Notes under the pieces: model-generated | Told to the model about the DNA's origin: nothing | What the model saw: the letters and a program-made list of their open reading frames with translations, nothing else | Databases searched by the model: none | Translations under genes and position numbers: made by a program | NCBI GenBank assembly: GCA_017483805.1 | Contig: JAFUUL010000161.1 | Span: 1 to 58,777, forward strand | Source of the DNA: Prevotella sp. | GTDB lineage: Bacteria > Bacteroidota > Bacteroidia > Bacteroidales > Bacteroidaceae | Direction: 5' to 3' | DNA: 58,777 bases | Shown: piece after piece, positions 35,288 through 44,582 of the stretch | How positions within the stretch are numbered: position 1 is the stretch's first letter | How the letters are laid out: the number at the start of each line of letters is the position of its first letter

Positions 35288-38200
35288 ATGATGAAGCAGG
35301 TAAACATTAAATTACCATTCAGGATGTTGGCCCTCATTGTGGGCTTATTCCTGTCTGTGGGAGCCTTTGCGCAGATTACTGTGAAAGGCCATGTGAAAGA
35401 TGCTGCAGGCGAACCCATCATCGGAGCCACCGTACGCGTGCTGGGCACCCAGAACGCTGCGCTGTCCGACTTTGATGGTAACTTCACCGTACAGGCCAAT
35501 CAGGGAGCCGACATCCAGGTGACCTACATGGGTTATCAGGCTGCCACGGTGAAGGCTGCTCCCAATGTAGTGGTGACGCTCCAGGAGGATGCCGCCATCC
35601 TGAACGATGTGGTGGTCATCGGCTACGGTCGCGCCAAGAAGAGCGACCTGACCGGTTCTGTCACCGCTATCAAGCCTGATGAAAAGAACCACGGCTTGCA
35701 GGTGAACGCGCAGGACATGATTCAGGGCAAGATTGCCGGTGTGAGCGTGACTTCCAACGACGGTGCTCCCGGCGGTGGTGCAACCATCCGCATTCGTGGT
35801 GGCTCTTCGCTGAATGCCTCCAACGACCCTCTGATTGTGATTGACGGTCTGGCCATGGACAACTATGGTGTGCAGGGCCTATCCAACCCTCTTGCAATGG
35901 TGAACCCGAACGATATCGAGTCGTTCACAGTTCTGAAAGATGCTTCTGCAACAGCCATCTATGGTAGCCGCGCTTCTAACGGTGTGATCATCATCACCAC
36001 CAAGAAAGGCTTGAAAGGTCAACCCCTGAAGGTCAGTTACAATGGCAACATCTCTATTGCCACGAAGAAGAACACAATTGATGTGCTCGATGGCCCTACC
36101 TACAAGCAGATGATTACCGATATGTATGGTGAGGACAGCGATGCATATCGTGCTCTGGGCTGGAGAGACGACGCCGGCAACCAGTACTTTGAAGACACCG
36201 ACTGGCAGGATCAGATTTATCGCACTTCCGTTTCAACTGACCAGAACATCACGCTGACTGGTGCCACGAAGAACATGCCTTATCGCGTGTCTCTGGGTCT
36301 GACCAGCAACAACGGTATCATCAAGACTACCAGTTTCCAGCGTTACACGGCCAGTTTCAACCTGTCACCTTCACTGCTGAAGGATCACCTGAAACTGAAC
36401 ATCAACGGTAAGGGTATGTACTCTAAGAACCGCTATCAGGCTGGTGTCGTGGGCGAGGCTGTCAACTCAGACCCCACCAAGCCCATCAGAGCAAACAACA
36501 CACCCTACAACCAGAGTTTCGGCGGCTACTTCCAGTGGTATCAGAATGCCGACTATGGCGATCCCACATGGGCCTACAAGCCCAACAACAACGCACGTCC
36601 GAATCCCGTGGCATTGCTGAACCTCAATCACGACATCGGCCGCTCCAAGGCTTTCATCGGCAACATTGAGGCCGACTATGCCATCCATGGATTTGAAGAC
36701 TTGCACCTGCATGTCAATGCCGGCATGGACTATTCGACGGGTAAGTCAAAGTACGACGTCGATCCTTCTATCGCTTGGTACACTGGCGGCTACAACCGCA
36801 ACTATTATGGCTACAAGGGTTGGAGCACAAAGGATTCCTACAATCTGCAACTCTCTGCCTACGCCCAGTACATGAAGGAGATCACCAAGGCCCATCACAT
36901 TGACATCATGGCCGGTTATGAGTGGCAGCGCTTCCATCAGGAGACTGATTGGGACGGCTCTGGCTACTATCCCTCCACTCACCCCACGATGGCCGGTGAA
37001 CGCTACAACGCACCTGCCTCAGAGACTGAGTACAAGAGTGAGAACTATCTGGTTTCATTCTTCGGTCGTCTGAACTACTCTCTGCTGGATCGCTATCTCA
37101 TCACCTTCACCCTGCGTGATGACGGCTCGTCTCGCTTCTCGAAGGGCAACAAGTGGGGTCTCTTCCCCTCAGTCGCTCTCGCATGGCGCATGAAGGATGA
37201 AGCATTCCTGAAGAATGTAAATGCTGTGAGTGATGCTAAGATTCGTCTGGGCTGGGGTAAGACTGGTCAGCAGGAGGGTATCGGCGACTACACCTACATC
37301 GCCACCTACACCCCCAACCAGGATCACGCTTACTATCCGCTGGTCGGCAATGGTGCCACCACGCGTCCCGATGCCATCAATCCCGACCTGACTTGGGAGA
37401 AGACGACCACCTACAATGCAGGTATCGATCTGGCATTCCTGAACAACCGTCTGGAGTTCAACCTCGACTGGTACTATCGTAAGACTACCGACCTGATCAA
37501 CACCGCTTATATCGATCCGGGTAGCAACTTCCGCAACAAGTTGACACAGAATATCGGTGAACTGCACAACACGGGTATCGAGTTTGCCACCATCCTTCGT
37601 CCTATCGTGACCAACGACTGGCGTTGGGAAGTCAACTACAATGTGACCTACAACAAGAACAAGATTGACAAACTGACCAGTGGCAGTGGCGAGGGCTACT
37701 ACGTTGAGACGGGTAGTATCTCCGGTGGTCTGGACAACACTATCCAGGCACACACCGTGGGTCAGGCCACCAGCACCTTCCTGGTCTACCAGCAGGTCTA
37801 CGACCAGAATGGCAAGCCCCTGGTCAACACCTTCGTAGACCGTAATGGCAATGGCATTATCGATGCCGGCGACCGTTACTACTACTACAATCCTGCTCCC
37901 GACGTGACCATGGGTCTCGGCAGCAAACTGCAGTACAAGGGCTGGGACTTCAGTTTCAATATGCGTGCAAGCCTTGGCAACTATGTATATAACAATGTGG
38001 AGAGTGAGCGTTCTAACATGGGAACTGGCGAAATCTGGCGCAATGAGTTCCTGCTCAACCGCACCAAGGAAGCCTATCGCATGGGCATGAGCGGCAACCT
38101 CACCGAACAACTGATGAGCGACTACTGGGTGACCAATGCCTCGTTCCTGAAACTTGACAACATCACACTGGGCTACTCGTTCGACCGCCTGCTCGACACG

Positions 38201-38350
38201 AAGATCAACGGCCGCATCTATGCCACCGTACAGAACGTGTGGACTTGGACCAAGTACGACGGCCTTGATCCAGAGGTTGCCGGTGGTATCGACAACAATA
38301 TGTATCCGCGCCCATTCACCACAGTGCTGGGTCTGAACCTGAACTTCTAA
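35288..38350 (+). CDS. susC: SusC-like TonB-dependent outer-membrane maltodextrin porter
   Basis: 1020-aa TonB-dependent transporter that imports starch oligosaccharides together with SusD. Signal peptide 1-29 (ending VGAFAQ). Carboxypeptidase-regulatory-like domain 30-110 (GHVKDAAGEPIIGATVRVLG). Plug domain about 115-235 (VVVIGYGRAKKSDLTGSV, IRIRGGSSLNASNDPLIVID, IYGSRASNGVIIITTKKG). Beta-barrel to the C-terminus (TTVLGLNLNF, terminal Phe). ATG 35288 or the adjacent ATG at 35291 may be used. First gene of susC-susD-susE/F, under the LacI-type operator. Confidence 0.95.
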   Translation: MMKQVNIKLPFRMLALIVGLFLSVGAFAQITVKGHVKDAAGEPIIGATVRVLGTQNAALSDFDGNFTVQANQGADIQVTYMGYQAATVKAAPNVVVTLQEDAAILNDVVVIGYGRAKKSDLTGSVTAIKPDEKNHGLQVNAQDMIQGKIAGVSVTSNDGAPGGGATIRIRGGSSLNASNDPLIVIDGLAMDNYGVQGLSNPLAMVNPNDIESFTVLKDASATAIYGSRASNGVIIITTKKGLKGQPLKVSYNGNISIATKKNTIDVLDGPTYKQMITDMYGEDSDAYRALGWRDDAGNQYFEDTDWQDQIYRTSVSTDQNITLTGATKNMPYRVSLGLTSNNGIIKTTSFQRYTASFNLSPSLLKDHLKLNINGKGMYSKNRYQAGVVGEAVNSDPTKPIRANNTPYNQSFGGYFQWYQNADYGDPTWAYKPNNNARPNPVALLNLNHDIGRSKAFIGNIEADYAIHGFEDLHLHVNAGMDYSTGKSKYDVDPSIAWYTGGYNRNYYGYKGWSTKDSYNLQLSAYAQYMKEITKAHHIDIMAGYEWQRFHQETDWDGSGYYPSTHPTMAGERYNAPASETEYKSENYLVSFFGRLNYSLLDRYLITFTLRDDGSSRFSKGNKWGLFPSVALAWRMKDEAFLKNVNAVSDAKIRLGWGKTGQQEGIGDYTYIATYTPNQDHAYYPLVGNGATTRPDAINPDLTWEKTTTYNAGIDLAFLNNRLEFNLDWYYRKTTDLINTAYIDPGSNFRNKLTQNIGELHNTGIEFATILRPIVTNDWRWEVNYNVTYNKNKIDKLTSGSGEGYYVETGSISGGLDNTIQAHTVGQATSTFLVYQQVYDQNGKPLVNTFVDRNGNGIIDAGDRYYYYNPAPDVTMGLGSKLQYKGWDFSFNMRASLGNYVYNNVESERSNMGTGEIWRNEFLLNRTKEAYRMGMSGNLTEQLMSDYWVTNASFLKLDNITLGYSFDRLLDTKINGRIYATVQNVWTWTKYDGLDPEVAGGIDNNMYPRPFTTVLGLNLNF

Positions 38351-38390
38351 GTTTTTCACAACAAGACAACATTTTAAAGCATATAAGACT

Positions 38391-40013
38391 ATGAAACTAA
38401 GAAATATTATTCCGGCAGTGGCCATGGCTTGCCTCACACTCGGTTTCTCCTCTTGTGTCGGTGATCTGGATGTAGACAACATCAACCCACAGCAGGATGC
38501 CAACTATAGCCAGGACGCACTGTTCAATAAGATGTATGCCAACCTGTCGCTTACAGGCCAGAAAGGTCCTGACGGCAGCGGCGACCTGGACGACATTGAC
38601 GAAGGCTTCTCTGGACTGATCCGTAACTTGTGGAACGCTAACGAGTTGTCTACCGACGAGGCAAAGTGCATCTGGGGCGACCCTGGTATCCCCGAGTTCA
38701 ACCACAACTCTTGGAGCGATGCCCATCCTCTGATGCAGGCCATGTATTATCGCTTGTTCTTTGGCGTGACACTCGCCAACTATTTCCTGCAGGAGACCGA
38801 GGGTGCTGACGATGCCAACACGCTGACCATGCGTGCAGAGGCCCGTTTCATCCGTGCCCTCCACTATTACTATCTGATGGATCTCTACGCCAATGTTCCC
38901 ATCATCACCACGATGAGCAAGGACCTGGCTACGCAGTCCAGCCGCGCAGAGGTATTCAGTTTCATTGAGAGTGAGTTGAAAGACATCATCGGTGAAGGCA
39001 ATTCCACCGAAGTGCTTGCCGACTCGAAGAGCAACACCTATGGCCGCGCAGACAAGACGGCTGCCGAGATGCTGCTGGCTCGCCTGTATCTGAATGCCGA
39101 GGTCTACACCGGCACTGCCCGTTGGGCTGACGCTCAGACTCGCGCCAACAATGTCATCAACTCACAGTACAAACTGAACACCACCGGTGCCGGCAAGTAC
39201 AGCGCATTCCAACTGCTCTTCATGGGTGACAACGACACCAATGGTGCACAGAACGAGATCATCCTTCCCGCCCTCTATGACGGCGAGCAGACACAGAGTT
39301 GGGGCGGCACACTCTTCGTCATTGCTTCTACGGCCAACTCTAAGGTCACCGACCCTGCACTGGGCAACTATCCCCTTGGCACCGGTCAGGCATGGGGCGG
39401 CAACCACTGCACCAAGCAGTTCGTTCAGAAGTTCTTCCCCAACGACGATGCTCCTCAGGGCAACCCCTTCGACCTGACAGCCGCTGCCGGTGATGACCGC
39501 GCCCTGTTCTACACGCTCAATCACGAACTGGAGATTTCCGATGAAGGTGACTTCGAGAAGGGCCACACCTATCTGAAGTTCCTCAATGTGCACAGCGACG
39601 GTTCAGCCCCCCACCATGCAGACTATGTCGACACCGACTTCCCCCTGCTGCGTGTGGCCGAGGCCTATCTGACCTTCGCCGAGGCTGATGCCCGCCAGAA
39701 TGGCAACAACTGTACCGCTGCCGGTCTGGAGAAGATCAATGCCCTCCGCACTCGTGCTCACGCCAACACCGTATCTTCATTCTCACTCGACAACATCTGT
39801 GATGAGTGGTCCCGTGAGTTCGCCTACGAAGGCATGCGCCGCGTGGTGCTGATTCGTCACAACAAGTTTGGCGGTCAGAGCAACTACAAGTGGGAATGGA
39901 TGGGTGGCACTGCCGCCGGTTCGTCGTTCGACGCCCACTTCAACATCTATGCTATTCCTGTCAGCGCTCTCAACGCCAACGAGAATCTGAAGCAAAATCC
40001 TGGTTACGAATGA
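38391..40013 (+). CDS. susD: SusD-like starch-binding outer-membrane lipoprotein
   Basis: 540-aa RagB/SusD protein forming the lid of the SusC porter. The signal peptide has a lipobox (FSSC, about residue 22), followed by acidic residues (CVGDLDVDN) typical of surface export. The SusD TPR region includes EARFIRALHYYYLMDLYANVP-type segments, and the C-terminal region has LLRVAEAYLTFAEADARQNG and ALRTRA. EWSREFAYEGMRRVVLIRHNKF is the conserved C-terminal helix. Follows susC by 40 bases. Confidence 0.95.
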   Translation: MKLRNIIPAVAMACLTLGFSSCVGDLDVDNINPQQDANYSQDALFNKMYANLSLTGQKGPDGSGDLDDIDEGFSGLIRNLWNANELSTDEAKCIWGDPGIPEFNHNSWSDAHPLMQAMYYRLFFGVTLANYFLQETEGADDANTLTMRAEARFIRALHYYYLMDLYANVPIITTMSKDLATQSSRAEVFSFIESELKDIIGEGNSTEVLADSKSNTYGRADKTAAEMLLARLYLNAEVYTGTARWADAQTRANNVINSQYKLNTTGAGKYSAFQLLFMGDNDTNGAQNEIILPALYDGEQTQSWGGTLFVIASTANSKVTDPALGNYPLGTGQAWGGNHCTKQFVQKFFPNDDAPQGNPFDLTAAAGDDRALFYTLNHELEISDEGDFEKGHTYLKFLNVHSDGSAPHHADYVDTDFPLLRVAEAYLTFAEADARQNGNNCTAAGLEKINALRTRAHANTVSSFSLDNICDEWSREFAYEGMRRVVLIRHNKFGGQSNYKWEWMGGTAAGSSFDAHFNIYAIPVSALNANENLKQNPGYE

Positions 40014-40032
40014 TTAAATGAACAAAACGATT

Positions 40033-41226
40033 ATGAAAAAGATAAGTATTTTGGCTACCATGCTGCTGGGATTGTTCGCTTTCACAGCTTGTGAGACCGA
40101 CAATGACGACAACCCCACACTGGCTGTGCCACAGTCCTTCCAAATCAACAACCCCGTTGTTGGCAATCAGGTGGTCGACCTGAGCCCTGCCAGTTCCTCT
40201 ATCGAACTGAAGGTTCACGCTGCTCCTGCCTATGGTTTCCCGACCGCAGTTTCCTATGGTGCACAGATGTCGCTTGACGGCAACTTCACCGAGGCTGACA
40301 CTTACACGCTGGACGGCACAACCACCAGTATGACCTATCAGGCCCTTACCTATGATATCGAAAAGGGTATCCAGACGCTTCGCGGCGTAGAGGACGAAAA
40401 TGGCTTCAACACTCTGATTACCGAGGCTGAGCGCACCAACGGCATGCCCGTCTACCTCCGCATGACGGCTAACCTGCTCAACGCTCAGGACAGCAGCAGC
40501 CTTGTCACCTCCAATGTGGTGAAGGTCAATGTGCTGCCCTACTACTATGAGTTGAAGGATGCCGATCCGGAGATCTGGTGGATGACAGGCGCTATCATTG
40601 CTGATGGCTCATGGTCTAACTCCGAGTCTGCTCTGGGTACTGGTATGACCCCGCTCTACACCAAGAAGGGTGAGGAATACGACAAGGTGACCGGTACTGG
40701 CGTACTGGAATACACTGGCTGGTTCGAGGCTGGTTCGTTCAAGATCATCGCTCCTGCCGGCATCGGCAACTGGAACTATGGTATGTGCGGTGGCACCGAA
40801 GAGGGTGGCCACGTCTACCGCGACGGCGGCGACGATCCCGGCGATATCAGCATCACCGTGGCTGGCTACTACACGCTGACTCTCGACACCAAGGCTCATG
40901 AACTGAAGATCACGCCTTACACGGATCCCGTCTCTGTATTCACCACCATCACACTGCCCGGCAGCCATAATGAATGGGATGCAGCAGCCGATGCTCTTAC
41001 CGGCATAACGACTGTGGCCGAGAACCACGACTGGACCACCGAGGTGACCTTCACCAAGGAAGAAGAAGTGAAGTTTGCCATCGGCAACTGGGATACCAAC
41101 TGGGGTGCCGCAACCTTCCCATGGGGACAGGGTGTAGGCGGCGGAGCCAACATTCCCGCTACGGCCGGAACCTACAAGGTCTACTTCAACGACATCACTG
41201 GCCAGTATATGTTTATTGCAAAATAA
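40033..41226 (+). CDS. SusE-like starch-binding outer-membrane lipoprotein
   Basis: Surface starch-binding protein of the SusE/F type, about 397 aa from ATG 40033 (MKKISILATMLLGLFAFTAC). An ATG 15 bases earlier is possible, but the GATT-ATG context matches other genes here. The lipobox Cys is followed by acidic ETDNDD, suggesting surface display. An N-terminal SusE domain (QSFQINNPVVGNQVVDL) precedes two carbohydrate-binding domains: the middle one with ADGSWSNSESALGTGM, the last with FAIGNWDTNWGAATF and YKVYFNDITGQYMFIAK. The last domain is clearly homologous to the end of the next protein. Confidence 0.88.
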   Translation: MKKISILATMLLGLFAFTACETDNDDNPTLAVPQSFQINNPVVGNQVVDLSPASSSIELKVHAAPAYGFPTAVSYGAQMSLDGNFTEADTYTLDGTTTSMTYQALTYDIEKGIQTLRGVEDENGFNTLITEAERTNGMPVYLRMTANLLNAQDSSSLVTSNVVKVNVLPYYYELKDADPEIWWMTGAIIADGSWSNSESALGTGMTPLYTKKGEEYDKVTGTGVLEYTGWFEAGSFKIIAPAGIGNWNYGMCGGTEEGGHVYRDGGDDPGDISITVAGYYTLTLDTKAHELKITPYTDPVSVFTTITLPGSHNEWDAAADALTGITTVAENHDWTTEVTFTKEEEVKFAIGNWDTNWGAATFPWGQGVGGGANIPATAGTYKVYFNDITGQYMFIAK

Positions 41227-41251
41227 GTAATATCAATAAGGAGACATAACT

Positions 41252-42724
41252 ATGAAGTTTAAATCATATTTCCTGTTAGGCTTTGCAGCCTTGGCGCTGG
41301 CAGCCTGCGATAAGGACTTTGGCGACTGGACAGAACAGGCTGTCAACGAGCAAGATGCCATCACGGAGTTCACGGCTGCAAACATTACAGTCTCAACCGA
41401 GGCTGCCGCCGGCATCGACTTTGCCAACGTCAACGAAGGAGACCTGATCAAGGTTGCCAATGTGACCGCTCCACAAGCATCGGTAGAGGGCTATACGCCC
41501 TCCTACCAGATTGTCTTGGGCGGCACCCACACCTACGACCTGACGGCCAATGGCGAGATCAAGGCAGAAGACCTGAAAGCCTACATCGAGGAAGTCTATG
41601 GCAAGGCTCCCGACGTGCGCACCATCTCAGCCGTGGTCATCACCACCTTCGGCAGCAGTGCACTTGCTACTCGCTACACTTCAAATCCGTTTGACATTAA
41701 GGCCAATCTGCTGGCTCCCCACATCTCTGAGAACTACTACGTAGTGGGTGGTGCTCTTGAATGGGGTCCATCTGCAGCCTCCAAGGAGCAGAAGTTCAAG
41801 CACAGCGATCAGAACGTCTACGACGATCCTATCTTCACCATCACCATCCCTGCCTCATTCGATGCCGACGGCAATCGTACTGACACATGGTTTGCCATTG
41901 GTGACGACGAGGCTTGCGATGCCATTACCAACAACGATGATTGGAGCAAACTGCTCGGCACCACAGCCGGAAACGGCATGAACGGCTATACCGGCAATCT
42001 GGCTCCCCGCACCGAGATTGGCAACGACGGCAGCCTGATGCTGCCCGCCAGCGATGAGGCCGTGGCCTACAAGATCACCCTCAACATGATGGACTATGCA
42101 TTCAGCATCGAGCCTGTCAGCGCAGCACCTGAGACTTGGTATCTCGTTGGCGGTTGCATCGGCGACGGCTCTTGGGGCAACGCTCCCGAGAATATCGGCA
42201 CTGCCATCTTCCCGTTGGCATACATCGGCGACAAGAAGATTGCCTACACCGGCTACTTCACCACCGACGGCTTCAAACTCATTAAGACCCCCGGCTCATG
42301 GGACGACCAGTGGGGCTGGAACAACGGTTACGTGAAGAACGACGGCGGTTCAGGCAACCTCTGGGTGGAGACTGCCGGCTGGTACACCGTGACGCTCGAC
42401 TACGTGAACGACGTGCTGACCATCGAGCCTGCTGCTGAGCCCACTGCCACTTACGAGGTAGGTATCGCAGGCAGTTTCAACGGCTGGAGTTTCCAGGCCA
42501 TGACCAAGTGCACTGGCAGCGACCACCTGTGGAAGATTGACCTCACCGCCGACGGCGATCAGAAAGGCAAGTTCCTCATCGACGGCTGGAGCGTCAACTG
42601 GGGTGCAGCCGACTTCCCCTCGGGCATCGGTACCCAGAATGGTCCTGACATCCCCATTGCTGCTGGCAACTATGTAGTGGTCTTCAACGACATCACTGGC
42701 GGCTACAACTTCATCAGCAAGTAA
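41252..42724 (+). CDS. SusF/SusE-like starch-binding outer-membrane lipoprotein
   Basis: 490-aa lipoprotein (LALAAC, Cys20) with acidic residues after the cysteine. An N-terminal SusE-like domain (about 30-150) is followed by three binding modules. The second has ETWYLVGGCIGDGSWGNAPEN and the third VGIAGSFNGWSFQAMT ... FNDITGGYNFISK, which parallels the end of the preceding protein. It closes the susCDEF unit and is followed by a clear terminator. No susG-type amylase follows. Confidence 0.88.
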   Translation: MKFKSYFLLGFAALALAACDKDFGDWTEQAVNEQDAITEFTAANITVSTEAAAGIDFANVNEGDLIKVANVTAPQASVEGYTPSYQIVLGGTHTYDLTANGEIKAEDLKAYIEEVYGKAPDVRTISAVVITTFGSSALATRYTSNPFDIKANLLAPHISENYYVVGGALEWGPSAASKEQKFKHSDQNVYDDPIFTITIPASFDADGNRTDTWFAIGDDEACDAITNNDDWSKLLGTTAGNGMNGYTGNLAPRTEIGNDGSLMLPASDEAVAYKITLNMMDYAFSIEPVSAAPETWYLVGGCIGDGSWGNAPENIGTAIFPLAYIGDKKIAYTGYFTTDGFKLIKTPGSWDDQWGWNNGYVKNDGGSGNLWVETAGWYTVTLDYVNDVLTIEPAAEPTATYEVGIAGSFNGWSFQAMTKCTGSDHLWKIDLTADGDQKGKFLIDGWSVNWGAADFPSGIGTQNGPDIPIAAGNYVVVFNDITGGYNFISK

Positions 42725-42747
42725 GTCACCGTCAATACAACTCATCA

Positions 42748-42784
42748 AGAGGCGAGCCAATCACACTGGCTCGCCTCTTTCTTG
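42748..42784 (+). terminator. Intrinsic terminator after the SusF-like gene
   Basis: AGAGGCGAGCC pairs with GGCTCGCCTCT around AATCACACT-like loop bases, followed by a T-rich run (TTTCTTG). Confidence 0.85.
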
Positions 42785-42840
42785 TTAGGCTCTCATGCCC
42801 TGCGGGCGTTAACACATTTTAAAGATTGCATCATCTATAC

Positions 42841-43111
42841 TTACCCAAAACAAGGTGCACTTACTGCACTTTCTGCACCTAAAGCCAGTCAGACCAACCA
42901 TGCCGTTCATCGCAACTACGACCATCCTGGTTTGCTTCGGATAACAGTTCCCTGTTGTTCCTCCTGTGGGAACTGACTGTTTCTCCCATGGGAACAAAGT
43001 GTTTCTCCAGGAGAAACAAACTGTTTCCATAGGAGAAACAAATCGGAAACAGTTTTCCTTTGGAAACGACCAAGTGTAGAAAGTGCAGTTAGTGCACCTT
43101 GTTTTGGGTAA
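42841..43111. repeat. 271-bp inverted-repeat element with internal TTCC...GGAA palindromes
   Basis: Arms 42841-42874 and 43078-43111 are 34-bp inverted copies with one mismatch (TTACCCAAAACAAGGTGCAC, then TTACTGCACTTTCT). The arms contain a 9-base tandem, GCACTTACT GCACTTTCT. Between them is a palindrome cluster (42946-43069). The right arm ends 18 bases from the stop codon of the minus-strand GH43 gene. The layout matches the element at 2977-3517, including CACTT-N4-CACTTTC in the arm. No protein or transposase is evident. The 55 bases between the susF terminator and the element show nothing. Confidence 0.75.
42946..43069. repeat. Cluster of GTTTCTCC/GTTCC palindromes
   Basis: Units include GTTCCTCCTGTGGGAAC, GTTTCTCCCATGGGAAC, the perfect palindrome GTTTCTCCAGGAGAAAC (43001-43017), GTTTCCATAGGAGAAAC (43023-43039) and TTTTCCTTTGGAAAC. 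Ends are conserved and centres vary, as in the cluster at 3183-3310. Confidence 0.75.
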
Positions 43112-43129
43112 CTATTATATGTGGATTTG

Positions 43130-44581
43130 TTAATGAGTCCTAAAGTTCCACTTGGAGTTGTCGGTCGAGAAGTCGTAGGGGGCCAGCGTGGGGGTGCTGT
43201 CGCCGGCCGAGTAGAGGCAGAGCGAAGTGTTGAGTCCCTCTTGGCCGGGCACGGCGTAGGGCATGATGCGATAGGTGCCGTCGGTCAGTTGCTCGATGCG
43301 CCAGAGTTGGTTGGTGGCGCCGTCGACCAGAGAACTGGCGATGACCTCCAGGCGGTCGGTGGCCGTCAGGGCACGACGGGTGCCGGCAATGCGAATCACG
43401 TAGAGCGGACCGCAGAGGGTGCCGCCGGCCTGGGGAGCAGGCTCTACCTGCCAGCGCTGCCAGGGACGACACATGTAGTCGCTGCAGCGCACGGCGACGT
43501 CGCCCTCTGGCCATGTGCCCTCGACATCGGCCAGCGTCTGCTGGGGCAGTGGCACGACGGGCTCGTTGGGGTCGAGACGCCAGAAGGGCTTGCGCTCCTG
43601 GGGGATGCGCACGAAGTCGACAGCCAGTTCGAGGCTGTAGCCGCGCCGTTCGCTCTCTATCTCGTAGGTGCCTTCACGGAAACGCTGGCCAGCCACGGGC
43701 CAGCCGTTGCGCCAGAGCAGGGGCCGAAGGGCGAGCACGGAGCGCCCGCCCTGGTCAAAGTCGGCCTCGTAGTGGCACGACATCACCTCGACGCCCTCGT
43801 CGACGATAGTGCGTCCGAAGTGGCCAGGTCCGCAGACACGTTCGCCAGCGGCGATAACCATTCGTCCGCCGCCCTGCATCATGTCGCGTCCCACGTTGTC
43901 GAGATAGGGGCCAGTGACACTTCGCGAGCGTCCCACAACAATATTATAGGTCGAGTTGACGCCGTCGCAGCAGGTGCCGTGGGTGCCCAGCAGGTAGTAC
44001 CAGCCATCGCGGTAGATGAGGTCGGTGGCCTCGCAGTCGATGGCGATGTCCTGCTCGATGTTCCCCTCCTTGCGCAGACCTGTGGCGGGGTCGAGTTCGA
44101 TGAGTCGGATGCTGCCGAAGTAGGTGCCGTAACTCACCCAGAGACGGCCCGTGGTGGGGTCGAGCAGTAGCGAGGGGTCGATGGCGTCCTGATCCTCCAT
44201 GCCGTCGCTGGAGGCCACCTCGACGGGCTCCGTCCAATGGAAGTCGGGCGACTGGGGATCGAGTGTTTTGTTCCACATGGTCAGGATGCGCCCGTTGTGG
44301 CCGCCACCGAGTCCGCCGCCCGTGGCACCATAGATGCAGAGGTAGCGGTCGCCTATCTTGAGCACATCGGGGGCAGCGCCGCGTCCTGGGCGGTCGGCAC
44401 CGCCGTGCCACGACCAGCCGTCCTCGGAGATGAGTCCGCCGCCACCTGTGCCGAAGGTGTAGTATTTGCCGTCGCACTGGGCGATGGTAGAGGGGTCGTG
44501 GATGTAGGGAGTGCCCGTCTGGGCGGTGGCAGTGATGAGTGATAAGTGAAAAGTGATAAGTATGGCTAATGACTTCTTCAT
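43130..44581 (-). CDS. GH43 arabinanase-like protein with C-terminal lectin-like domain
   Basis: Exported five-bladed beta-propeller glycosidase, 483 aa from ATG 44581 (MKKSLAILITFHLSLITATAQ). The longer open frame overlaps the upstream gene in another register and is rejected. The signal-peptide core is encoded by four heptamer repeats. GH43 residues: base Asp29 in YIHDPST, the Asp of AIDPSLLLD and the Glu of DCEATDL. The endo-arabinanase-like GGGHNGRIL loop is present. Residues about 350-483 form a beta-trefoil-like region (RWQVEP, QLWRIEQLTDGTYRIMP, KWNF), probably sugar-binding. Its start is 1 base from the stop of the upstream GH43 gene, so the two are coupled. Confidence 0.87.
   Translation of the reverse strand: MKKSLAILITFHLSLITATAQTGTPYIHDPSTIAQCDGKYYTFGTGGGGLISEDGWSWHGGADRPGRGAAPDVLKIGDRYLCIYGATGGGLGGGHNGRILTMWNKTLDPQSPDFHWTEPVEVASSDGMEDQDAIDPSLLLDPTTGRLWVSYGTYFGSIRLIELDPATGLRKEGNIEQDIAIDCEATDLIYRDGWYYLLGTHGTCCDGVNSTYNIVVGRSRSVTGPYLDNVGRDMMQGGGRMVIAAGERVCGPGHFGRTIVDEGVEVMSCHYEADFDQGGRSVLALRPLLWRNGWPVAGQRFREGTYEIESERRGYSLELAVDFVRIPQERKPFWRLDPNEPVVPLPQQTLADVEGTWPEGDVAVRCSDYMCRPWQRWQVEPAPQAGGTLCGPLYVIRIAGTRRALTATDRLEVIASSLVDGATNQLWRIEQLTDGTYRIMPYAVPGQEGLNTSLCLYSAGDSTPTLAPYDFSTDNSKWNFRTH
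44532..44559 (-). repeat. Heptamer array encoding the GH43 signal-peptide core
   Basis: Four 7-base units on the plus strand (GTGATGA, GTGATAA, GTGAAAA, GTGATAA), read on the coding strand as ACTTATC-type units. They encode LITFHLSLIT. Slippage by one unit would shift the frame. Confidence 0.85.
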
Positions 44582-44582
44582 A

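Noticed and set aside
42809-43073. Small frames rich in FSWRN/FPWEK-like residues in the second element
   Set aside because: They translate the palindrome cluster; no start context or family support.
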